A DNA stretch of 5,415 nucleotides from an uncultured Synergistales bacterium (GTDB lineage Bacteria > Synergistota > Synergistia > Synergistales > Aminobacteriaceae). How positions within the stretch are numbered: the first letter of the stretch is position 1; every line of letters starts with the position of its first letter. The notes below the pieces were generated by a model. It was not told the DNA's origin. It was given only the letters and a program-made list of their open reading frames with translations, and did no database searches. Location of the stretch: contig CALFXN010000610.1 of NCBI GenBank assembly GCA_937957815.1, forward strand, positions 1 to 5,415, read 5' to 3'. Shown here in pieces: positions 1-5,415 of this stretch. A program made the translations under genes and the position numbers.

Positions 1-1
1 C

Positions 2-2539
2 AAGACACTGAGAGGGTATTATTCGCCGTACGTCCCCGGTTGGGATACGCACGGTCTTCCCATTGAATTGCACGTCCTCAAGTCGGAAGGCGTCTCGAAG
101 GATTCGATTGATCCCGTGGAACTCCGGAAACAGTGTACCGAGTACGCATTGAAATATCGTGATATTCAACGTGGGGAATTCATTCGGCTCGGAGTTTTCG
201 GAGATTGGGACAATCCATATATGACCCTGTTTCCGGAATACGAGGCAGCCCAACTCGGAGCGTTTGCCGACATGGTCGAGAAAGGGTTGGTGTACCGGGG
301 AGAGAAACCCGTCTTTTGGTGCATCGATTGCCAGACCGCTCTCGCTGCCGCCGAAATTGAATATTGGGACGAAAAATCTCCTTCCGTGTTCGTCGCCTAC
401 TCCCTTCCCGAAGCCGGAAAACGTTTCCCGCAACTCGGAACTGAAGACGTTAACGTCATCGTCTGGACGACAACTCCTTGGACTCTTCCGGCAAGTATGG
501 CCGTCGCAGTCGGTCCCGAGTACGACTATCTCTTCGCGAAGGCAGGGAAGAAAACGTATCTCTTCGCGAAGAGCCTCAAGGAATCTCTGAGCCGCTCGAC
601 CGGCCTCGTCTTCTCTGAAGACATCATCACGGTGAAGGGGAGGGAACTCGAAGGTCTTTTCGCGACCCATCCGTTTTACGGGGAACGCAGAACACCCGTC
701 GTTCTCGCCGAATATGTCGAACTCAACACGGGGACAGGATGCGTCCATACGGCTCCAGGACACGGCGTCGAAGACTACGAAACAGGAATTCGTTATGGAA
801 TAGAAGTATACAACCCTGTCGACGATTCCGGTTATTTCGTCCCCGAAACTCCGCTCGTCGGCGGCCTCTCGTTGGACGACGGAGCGAAAAAAGTTCTTGA
901 AACACTGCGTGGCAACGGCAGACTCCTCGGGATGGCTACGATAAACCACTCGTATCCCCACTGCTGGAGATGCAAAAAACCAGTTATTTTCAGATCGACG
1001 AAACAATGGTTCGTCAAAGTGTCCGATTTCCGTGAGGAGGCGCTTTCCGCAATCGACAACGATGTCGCTTGGGTCCCGGAGTGGGGAAAAGACAGAATCT
1101 ACAACATGGTTCGTGACCGATCCGATTGGTGCATCAGTCGTCAGCGCGTCTGGGGAGTGCCGATCCCTTCGTTCACGTGTACGCATTGCGGAACTTCCAT
1201 TCTGACGCCGGATAGGATCCGTCGGGTGATGGAACACGTCCGGCGTGAAGGGAGTTCCGTCTGGTGGAGGGAGTCCCCCGAATTCCTGCTCGGGGACCTG
1301 GCATTCTGTCCGGAATGCGGCGATCGGCACCTTCAGAAAAATACCGACATCATGGACGTCTGGTTCGATTCCGGAGTCAGCCATCTGGCCGTTCTCGAGA
1401 CAAGGAAGGAACTCCACTGGCCTGCTGAACTCTATCTCGAGGGCAGCGACCAGCATAGAGGCTGGTTTCAGACATCCCTGCTGACATCCATCGCGACGCG
1501 GAACAAGCCGCCTTTCAAGAGCGTTCTGACACATGGCTTCATCGTCGACGGCGAAGGAAGAAAAATGTCCAAGTCCGTCGGAAATGTCGTCCGGCCTCAA
1601 GAGGTCATCGACCGTTACGGCGCCGATATATTGCGGCTTTGGGTCGCTTCGACGGATTACAGGGGGGATATTCGCATCTCGGAGACGATTCTCTCGAATC
1701 TCGCCGAGTCATATCGACGAATCAGGAACACGGCAAGGTTTCTTCTGGGAAATCTTCATCACTTCGATCCGTGGGAAAATTCGATCGCATACAAGGACAT
1801 GCCAGAAATGGACCGTTGGTTGCTTTCACGCCTCTCCCAAATCATAACGAAGGTCGGAATGGCCTATGACAACGCGGAATTCCACGTTCCGACTTTCCTG
1901 ATCCATCAGTTCTGCGTCAATGAGCTGAGCTCTTTCTACCTTGACGCGAGCAAGGACAGACTCTATGCGGAAAAGGCTGATTCCCTCACGAGGAGAAGTT
2001 GCCAGACCGTTATGTGGAACGTTCTCAAAACACTGACGACTATGCTATCTCCCGTTCTCAGCTTCACCATGGAGGAGATCTGGCAGTCGATGCGGACGGT
2101 CGACCCCAGACTCTGCGAGAGCGTGTTTCTCACCGACTGGCCCGTTGCCGATCCGGAATGGGACAACGCTTCCTTGTCGATGCCGTGGGAGCAGCTTCTC
2201 GTCATTCGGAGCGCGATCAGCAAGGCTCTCGAGAAAGCCCGTTCGGATGGGAAGATCGGGCATTCTCTCGAGGCAACCGTCGTCGCGGAAAGGGGAGCGT
2301 TTGCCGAAACCGCCAACCGTTTCTCCAGCGACGATTGGGCTCTTTTCCTCATAACGTCGGAATTCCGATGGGTGGACTCCTTCGCGCCGGATTCTCCTGC
2401 TGTCGTCGACGAAGAAACAGGCCTTCGCCTCCTCGTCGGGAAAGCCTCGGGAGAAAAATGTCCCAGGTGCTGGAAATACAGCGAGACGGTGAACGAGAAG
2501 GGATTATGCCCGCGTTGTTCTACGGTTCTGACGGAATAA
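2..2539 (+). CDS. ileS: Isoleucyl-tRNA synthetase, 5'-truncated by window edge
   Basis: Class I synthetase that charges tRNA-Ile with isoleucine in the cytoplasm and edits misactivated or mischarged valine. The frame is open from base 2, and the first residues (KTLRGYYSPYVPGWDTHGLPIEL) fit the segment just after the HIGH motif, so roughly 85 N-terminal residues including HIGH lie outside; the TTG at 68 is internal, not a start. 845 residues are visible, suggesting about 930 in all, normal for the bacterial form. Seen in order: the CP1 editing domain with WTTTPWTLPAS (464-496) and GTGCVHTAPGHGVEDY (731-778), whose Asp at 773-775 aligns with the conserved editing aspartate; a CxxC pair (Cys at 1178 and 1187) and a second (1307 and 1316), a probable zinc-binding insertion that E. 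coli IleRS lacks; GSDQHRGWF; KMSKS (1562-1576); the anticodon-binding helices; and a C-terminal zinc finger with KCPRCW (2456-2473) and CPRC (2507-2518). It is intact through its TAA stop and looks active. Any leader control (for example a T-box) would lie upstream of the window. Confidence 0.97.
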   Translation, partial: KTLRGYYSPYVPGWDTHGLPIELHVLKSEGVSKDSIDPVELRKQCTEYALKYRDIQRGEFIRLGVFGDWDNPYMTLFPEYEAAQLGAFADMVEKGLVYRGEKPVFWCIDCQTALAAAEIEYWDEKSPSVFVAYSLPEAGKRFPQLGTEDVNVIVWTTTPWTLPASMAVAVGPEYDYLFAKAGKKTYLFAKSLKESLSRSTGLVFSEDIITVKGRELEGLFATHPFYGERRTPVVLAEYVELNTGTGCVHTAPGHGVEDYETGIRYGIEVYNPVDDSGYFVPETPLVGGLSLDDGAKKVLETLRGNGRLLGMATINHSYPHCWRCKKPVIFRSTKQWFVKVSDFREEALSAIDNDVAWVPEWGKDRIYNMVRDRSDWCISRQRVWGVPIPSFTCTHCGTSILTPDRIRRVMEHVRREGSSVWWRESPEFLLGDLAFCPECGDRHLQKNTDIMDVWFDSGVSHLAVLETRKELHWPAELYLEGSDQHRGWFQTSLLTSIATRNKPPFKSVLTHGFIVDGEGRKMSKSVGNVVRPQEVIDRYGADILRLWVASTDYRGDIRISETILSNLAESYRRIRNTARFLLGNLHHFDPWENSIAYKDMPEMDRWLLSRLSQIITKVGMAYDNAEFHVPTFLIHQFCVNELSSFYLDASKDRLYAEKADSLTRRSCQTVMWNVLKTLTTMLSPVLSFTMEEIWQSMRTVDPRLCESVFLTDWPVADPEWDNASLSMPWEQLLVIRSAISKALEKARSDGKIGHSLEATVVAERGAFAETANRFSSDDWALFLITSEFRWVDSFAPDSPAVVDEETGLRLLVGKASGEKCPRCWKYSETVNEKGLCPRCSTVLTE
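527..571 (+). repeat. 15-nt in-frame direct repeat inside ileS
   Basis: The 15-mer TATCTCTTCGCGAAG occurs at 527-541 and again, identical, at 557-571, exactly 30 nt (10 codons) apart. Both copies are in frame and encode YLFAK in the CP1 editing domain. By recall alignment with E. coli IleRS the domain length is not increased, so this is not clearly a recent insertion. Confidence 0.8.
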
Positions 2540-2573
2540 CTTCATGCGGAGGATCTTCGTGTGATACCGGGAA

Positions 2574-2585
2574 GAGGAGTGGAGG
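2574..2585 (+). promoter_or_regulatory. Shine-Dalgarno region deciding the rluD TTG start
   Basis: A purine-rich run in the 50-nt gap after ileS contains GAGGAG (2574-2579) and GGAGG (2581-2585), both matching anti-Shine-Dalgarno. They lie 10 and 4 nt before the TTG at 2590. No comparable site precedes the next in-frame alternative, GTG at 2647, so this site favours the TTG. Confidence 0.6.
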
Positions 2586-2589
2586 CCCC

Positions 2590-3543
2590 TTGTCTTCACT
2601 CCTCTTTTTTCCTCACGACGACGAACGTTCTCCGGAAGAACTGATTGTGCCGGAATCATCGCGGGAAGAACGTCTCGACGTCTTCCTCGCGCGTTCGCTC
2701 GGATTTTCAAGGAACTTCGTTCAGGGACTTATTCGCGCCGGGAACGTCCAGGTAGACGGAGTCGATAAGCGGAAAACCTCGACAGGAATTCACGCGGGAG
2801 AAAAAGTTACGGTGAGGATTCCGCCCCCGCGTTCATCGGATATCGTTCCGGAAAATGTTCCGTTTGACGTCATCTTCGAGGACCAATACATCATTGTCGT
2901 CAATAAACCCGCCGGGATCGTAGTCCATCCCGCTCCCGGAAACTGGACCGGGACACTCGTCCATGGTCTTCTTTATCGATATCCGGATATCGGAAACATC
3001 GGCAACGTATTGCGCCCCGGCATCGTACACAGGCTCGACGAAGCGACATCCGGGCTTCTCGTCGTCGCGAGGACACAGACCGCGTTAACGGAATTGCAGA
3101 CTCAGTTCAAAGAAAGAAGCGTCGGAAAAAGATATCTGACCGTCGTCCGTGGAGCATTCAGTTCTCGCGAAGGAACTATCGATCTCCCCATTGGCAGGGA
3201 TCCGGCGAACAGAATCCGGATGGCCGTCACCAGAGACGGCAAGAAGGCAAAAACGGAATTCCACGTTCTGTGGACGAGGAAAAATGTCTCGTTCCTGTGC
3301 GTTTCGATTCATTCCGGGCGAACACACCAGATTCGCGTCCACATGAAAGAAATCGAACATCCCGTTCTCGGAGACGCGCTTTACGGCGGATTACGAAAGG
3401 AAAATCCCGGACGACTTCTTCTGCACTCCTGGACGCTTTCCTTCATACACCCGGTATCCGGGAAAGCACTGTCCTTCAGGAGTCCCATTCCTTCCGATTT
3501 CATCTCCGCTCTTCGAGGACTTCTTTCCAATACAGCGGACTGA
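2590..3543 (+). CDS. rluD: 23S rRNA pseudouridine synthase, RluA/RluD family
   Basis: Converts specific uridines in large-subunit rRNA to pseudouridine; the family's RluD acts on helix 69 (U1911, U1915, U1917 in E. coli) late in 50S assembly. From the TTG start it is 317 residues, close to the 326 of E. coli RluD. Residues about 28-75 form an S4 RNA-binding domain (RLDVFLA, then SRNFVQGLIRAGNVQVDG). The catalytic domain follows: NKPAGIVVHP (105-114), HRLDEATSG (147-155) with catalytic Asp150 (codon 3037-3039), KRYLTVVRG, and GRTHQIRVHM (243-252). The TTG is chosen for its Shine-Dalgarno region and because GTG 2647 would leave only part of the first strand before the S4 domain; an ATG at 2506 overlapping ileS is possible but adds an unconserved-looking extension. 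It lies 50 nt after ileS with no terminator seen, so it is probably co-transcribed. The 3' end overlaps convergent rqcH by 44 bp. RluD rather than RluC or another paralogue is a family-level judgement. Confidence 0.9.
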   Translation: MSSLLFFPHDDERSPEELIVPESSREERLDVFLARSLGFSRNFVQGLIRAGNVQVDGVDKRKTSTGIHAGEKVTVRIPPPRSSDIVPENVPFDVIFEDQYIIVVNKPAGIVVHPAPGNWTGTLVHGLLYRYPDIGNIGNVLRPGIVHRLDEATSGLLVVARTQTALTELQTQFKERSVGKRYLTVVRGAFSSREGTIDLPIGRDPANRIRMAVTRDGKKAKTEFHVLWTRKNVSFLCVSIHSGRTHQIRVHMKEIEHPVLGDALYGGLRKENPGRLLLHSWTLSFIHPVSGKALSFRSPIPSDFISALRGLLSNTAD

Positions 3544-5155
3544 CCGTTACATTCCTTTCATTTCTATAACGGACGTGCGCGATCGTACCCGGAATCGGGC
3601 GGACGAAACGTTTTTCCGCAACGATCACCTGAACGGCCCCTGAAGATCGTGCTCTGCTGTAATATGCGGCAAGACTCGCGGCGAATCTGACGACGTCATC
3701 TCCGACCGTCACCGAAGCGGCTCGAACGATGACATGCGACCCCGCGACATCGCGCGCGTGAAGCCAGAGATCGGAAGGGAGCGATTCGGCCAGTGTCACC
3801 ATCCTGTTGCCGATTGCGGACAATCCGATGGAAATGCGCGCATTTCCATATTCCATTCGCTTCACTGCGTGTTCGTTCGACTTTTTCCCTTTTCTTCCTC
3901 TACGGGGACTGTGCTTCGGTGAGAGCCATTTTCGAAGATCCTCAAGTGCCAGTTCAAGCAACGACGACGAATCGACTGTCTCAAGCAAGGAGAGTTGTTC
4001 ATCCAATTCGGCCATGCTCTCCCGGATATCCTCGATCGATTGCTTGACGTTGTTCGGATTCCCTTTCGCCTTCGCATACCGGGAATAATATAAAGACGCG
4101 TTGTCTTGGGGTGATTTCATTGGATCGAGAGAAACCATAATTTCTCTCGTGCTCCCATCTTCATTCCAGTATGGGAGCATCGCCTGTTCCATCCCCTTAC
4201 GAAGAGACGATATGTTTGCGAGAATCGCGTCTCCGGCCATTCGATACTCCGGAGCCTTCAAAAGAAGCATCTCCCGACGAAGCATTCCGTCGAGGAGACG
4301 TTGTTTTCTGTGTTTTTCCCTCTCGATCAGCGAACAAATGCTTTTGGTGACTCTTCTCGCGACACTGCGCACAACCGGATCGCAAAGAAAACTTACCGAA
4401 GCGCGGAGGGCATCTCTTTCCTGAAGTTCTTCGGCCTCCCGGAAGACAACAGGGAACGCGATTAAGTTTCCGTCGAGGACCTGTAGTCTCAGAAACGAAT
4501 CGCCATCCACATATCCTTTACGAAAGGAGTCGCTCCAGAAAGAAGGAGGATGGGAATCCCATTCCCGTTGCACGGCCCGGCGTACGCTTCTGCTGAACCC
4601 GACAATGTGTTCGACATCGTCAACGGACGCGTTTTCTCCGAGGCATTCGTCTCCCGACACGGACGGAGGCGGTACGTAGGAGAACGGAGGAGAAATGGTG
4701 CGATCTCGCGTTCCCGCCGGAATAATCTTCGCGGCATCGATCACAGCGTTTTTCTCGTCGCACAGAACAAGGTTCGCAAATCGATCCAGGGACTCGAAAT
4801 ATAACGAAACAGGGCGAATGAAGCCCGCGCCGAGCGTCTTTTCGAAGCGGAGGCGAAGGATTCTGTCCTTGCCGACTTGTTCCACTTCAGGCAGGCGGGC
4901 GCCGGAAAGATGTGCCCTGCACGATTCTTTGAGAGAAGAGGTATGGCCTTCACGAAGGAGGGATTTCAAAGTCTGATCGTCGGCGGAGCAACAGCCTGAT
5001 CCTTGCGAAGACCAACAGACAAAGAACCATTCCTCTCCCGAAAAATGCAGGGCAAGCCACTCGGATCCGGCCTCGATCCTTGCGATCTGCCGGTTGCAAA
5101 AACGGCGACAGAGAGATATTTTCCAGAGATGTACGATTTCGGGACCGAACTTCAT
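3500..5155 (-). CDS. rqcH: RqcH: NFACT (Rqc2/FbpA-like) ribosome quality control protein
   Basis: Binds 50S subunits still carrying a stalled peptidyl-tRNA and, in characterised bacteria, recruits tRNA-Ala to add a C-terminal alanine tail that marks the chain for degradation. Older annotation calls the family fibronectin-binding protein A. From ATG 5155 it is 551 residues (B. subtilis RqcH is about 570). Order: NFACT-N (about 1-165) with AHLSGARL (81-88), DRIL (97-100) and RFANLVL (125-131); a helix-hairpin-helix-like segment (about 178-200); a helical coiled-coil middle (about 262-400) with EYRMAGDAILANI (303-315) and SLDP..SPQDNASLYYSRYAKAKG (342-365); a basic linker (about 413-426); and NFACT-R with DLWLHARDVAGSHVIVR (462-478). 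Asp97-Arg98 match the tRNA-recognition pair of B. subtilis in type and even number. The ATG is preferred over TTG 5212, which adds 19 unconserved residues across the promoter, because AAGGGGGG lies 7 nt upstream. Odd: the usual GRN of NFACT-R reads GLS (444-446), and the N-terminus is rather rich in cysteine. Confidence 0.93.
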   Translation of the reverse strand: MKFGPEIVHLWKISLCRRFCNRQIARIEAGSEWLALHFSGEEWFFVCWSSQGSGCCSADDQTLKSLLREGHTSSLKESCRAHLSGARLPEVEQVGKDRILRLRFEKTLGAGFIRPVSLYFESLDRFANLVLCDEKNAVIDAAKIIPAGTRDRTISPPFSYVPPPSVSGDECLGENASVDDVEHIVGFSRSVRRAVQREWDSHPPSFWSDSFRKGYVDGDSFLRLQVLDGNLIAFPVVFREAEELQERDALRASVSFLCDPVVRSVARRVTKSICSLIEREKHRKQRLLDGMLRREMLLLKAPEYRMAGDAILANISSLRKGMEQAMLPYWNEDGSTREIMVSLDPMKSPQDNASLYYSRYAKAKGNPNNVKQSIEDIRESMAELDEQLSLLETVDSSSLLELALEDLRKWLSPKHSPRRGRKGKKSNEHAVKRMEYGNARISIGLSAIGNRMVTLAESLPSDLWLHARDVAGSHVIVRAASVTVGDDVVRFAASLAAYYSRARSSGAVQVIVAEKRFVRPIPGTIAHVRYRNERNVTVSPLYWKEVLEERR

Positions 5156-5162
5156 GAAATGT

Positions 5163-5170
5163 CCCCCCTT
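5163..5170 (-). promoter_or_regulatory. Shine-Dalgarno site of rqcH
   Basis: Read on the minus strand, AAGGGGGG spans 5170 down to 5163 and ends 7 nt before ATG 5155, an ideal spacing. It selects this ATG over the in-frame TTG at 5212. Confidence 0.75.
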
Positions 5171-5182
5171 GATATTGTTCGC

Positions 5183-5212
5183 ATTGTAAGACACCTGTCC
5201 GTGGCTTGACAA
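5183..5212 (-). promoter_or_regulatory. Predicted sigma70-type promoter of rqcH
   Basis: On the minus strand, TTGTCA (5212 to 5207; 5 of 6 to TTGACA) is followed by an 18-nt spacer and TACAAT (5188 to 5183; 5 of 6 to TATAAT). The predicted start near 5176 gives a leader of about 20 nt that includes the Shine-Dalgarno site. The -35 shares five base pairs with the tRNA promoter -35 on the opposite strand. Confidence 0.55.
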
Positions 5213-5234
5213 GCGGTGTCGTCGTCATTACAAT
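5206..5234 (+). promoter_or_regulatory. Sigma70-type promoter of the tRNA-Ala/tRNA-Pro operon
   Basis: A perfect -35 TTGACA (5206-5211), an optimal 17-nt spacer and -10 TACAAT (5229-5234; 5 of 6) point at the tRNA genes, with a predicted start near 5241 and so about 11 nt of 5' leader. The discriminator between -10 and start, ATCGCC, is fairly G+C rich, as in stable-RNA promoters under stringent (ppGpp) control; that control is inferred from family knowledge. No A+T-rich UP element is seen upstream. Confidence 0.8.
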
Positions 5235-5251
5235 ATCGCCGTTGATTTGAT

Positions 5252-5327
<76 letters not shown>

Positions 5328-5344
5328 TTATTTTTTGTTTTTAT
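5328..5344 (+). other. T-rich linker between the two tRNA genes
   Basis: The 17-nt spacer TTATTTTTTGTTTTTAT holds runs of six and five T directly after the tRNA-Ala CCA end. It gives a U-rich unstructured RNA suited to tRNA processing. It could also act as a U-tract behind the G+C-rich T-arm of tRNA-Ala and cause some termination; no separate terminator hairpin is present. Confidence 0.5.
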
Positions 5345-5415
5345 CGGGGCGTAGCGCAGTCTGGTTAGCGCACCTGCTTTGGGAGCAGGGGGTCGAAGGT
5401 TCAAATCCTTTCGCC
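5345..5415 (+). tRNA. tRNA-Pro, anticodon TGG, 3' end cut by window
   Basis: Acceptor 5' strand CGGGGCG (5345-5351); D-stem GCGC/GCGC (5354-5357/5368-5371); anticodon stem CCTGC/GCAGG (5373-5377/5385-5389) with loop TTTGGGA and anticodon TGG at 5380-5382, reading CCA (and CCG by wobble). The T-stem GAAGG/CCTTT (5395-5399/5407-5411) closes with a G-U pair around loop TTCAAAT. Only the first four bases of the 3' acceptor strand (CGCC, 5412-5415) are in the window; the last three, the discriminator and any CCA lie beyond. The start at C1 fits bacterial tRNA-Pro. It is probably co-transcribed with tRNA-Ala, 17 nt upstream. Confidence 0.93.

Larger units (their letters stand above)
5171..5237. repeat. 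Nested inverted repeats around the divergent promoters
   Basis: Two perfect inverted repeats have nearly the same centre. The outer one has 8-bp arms, GATATTGT at 5171-5178 and ACAATATC at 5230-5237 (centre about 5204). The inner one has 6-bp arms, GACACC at 5190-5195 and GGTGTC at 5215-5220, separated by 19 nt (centre about 5205). The shared -35 region (5206-5212) sits between the inner arms, and the right outer arm overlaps the tRNA promoter -10. This could be an operator or chance; no known operator was recognised. Confidence 0.45.

Noticed and set aside
1963..2352. 129-codon open frame on the minus strand inside ileS
   Set aside because: It is an antisense shadow of a conserved synthetase region, with no ribosome binding site or recognisable domain.
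2544..2564. Tiny reading frame (ATG 2544, six codons) in the ileS-rluD gap, as a leader peptide
   Set aside because: It lacks a Shine-Dalgarno site, has no meaningful codon run, and no attenuator hairpin surrounds it.
1999..2589. In-frame upstream extension of rluD, open far back into ileS
   Set aside because: The extension lies wholly out of frame within well-conserved ileS sequence, has no S4-family similarity, and a good Shine-Dalgarno site marks TTG 2590. The ATG at 2506 remains a minor alternative start.
1875..3268. Identical 15-mer CGGAATTCCACGTTC in ileS (1875-1889) and rluD (3254-3268)
   Set aside because: Both copies encode EFHV in the same frame with preferred codons, the flanks differ, and no mobile or regulatory repeat is implied.
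3425..3483. ACTCCTG/CAGGAGT inverted repeat (3425-3431 and 3477-3483) enclosing CCCGGtatCCGGG, as a terminator of rqcH
   Set aside because: The outer arms are 45 nt apart and no T-tract follows on the minus strand. All of it is rluD coding sequence, so chance is the simpler explanation.
5156..5212. N-terminal extension of RqcH from TTG 5212
   Set aside because: The 19 extra residues resemble no NFACT start and would be encoded across the predicted promoter -10 and -35, while ATG 5155 has an ideal ribosome binding site and places Asp97-Arg98 at the expected position.

Overview
This is a compact bacterial housekeeping region holding three protein genes and two tRNA genes, with almost no non-coding DNA except one 96-bp divergent intergenic region. 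The proteins are an isoleucyl-tRNA synthetase (ileS, start cut off by the window edge), a large-subunit rRNA pseudouridine synthase of the RluA/RluD family, and an RqcH-type NFACT protein. No mobile element, CRISPR array or sign of recent transfer is visible. The lineage cannot be fixed from this window. Moderately high G+C, a TTG start, tRNA genes that encode CCA and the presence of RqcH (absent from E. coli) suggest an anaerobe-type lineage such as Synergistota or a relative of the Firmicutes; this is a weak inference.

Layout: ileS (2-2539, +) and, after a 50-nt gap, rluD (2590-3543, +) look like one transcription unit. rluD runs tail-to-tail into rqcH (3500-5155, -), and the two coding regions overlap by 44 bp. 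Upstream of rqcH, a short intergenic region (5156-5251) carries two divergent sigma70-type promoters whose -35 hexamers lie almost exactly on top of each other. One reads left into rqcH. The other, a near-consensus promoter with a G+C-rich discriminator, reads right into a tRNA operon starting with tRNA-Ala(CGC), then a 17-nt T-rich linker, then tRNA-Pro(TGG), which the window end cuts off.

All the genes serve translation: charging tRNA-Ile, modifying 23S rRNA, rescuing stalled 50S-nascent chain complexes, and supplying tRNA. The most interesting point is the pairing of rqcH with a tRNA-Ala gene over a shared promoter core. Characterised bacterial RqcH recruits tRNA-Ala to add alanine tails to stalled nascent chains, so the enzyme and a candidate substrate tRNA are encoded back to back, apparently with mutually exclusive promoter binding. 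The RqcH keeps the Asp-Arg pair (residues 97-98) linked to tRNA recognition. Whether the arrangement is functional or a chance neighbourhood needs comparative data.
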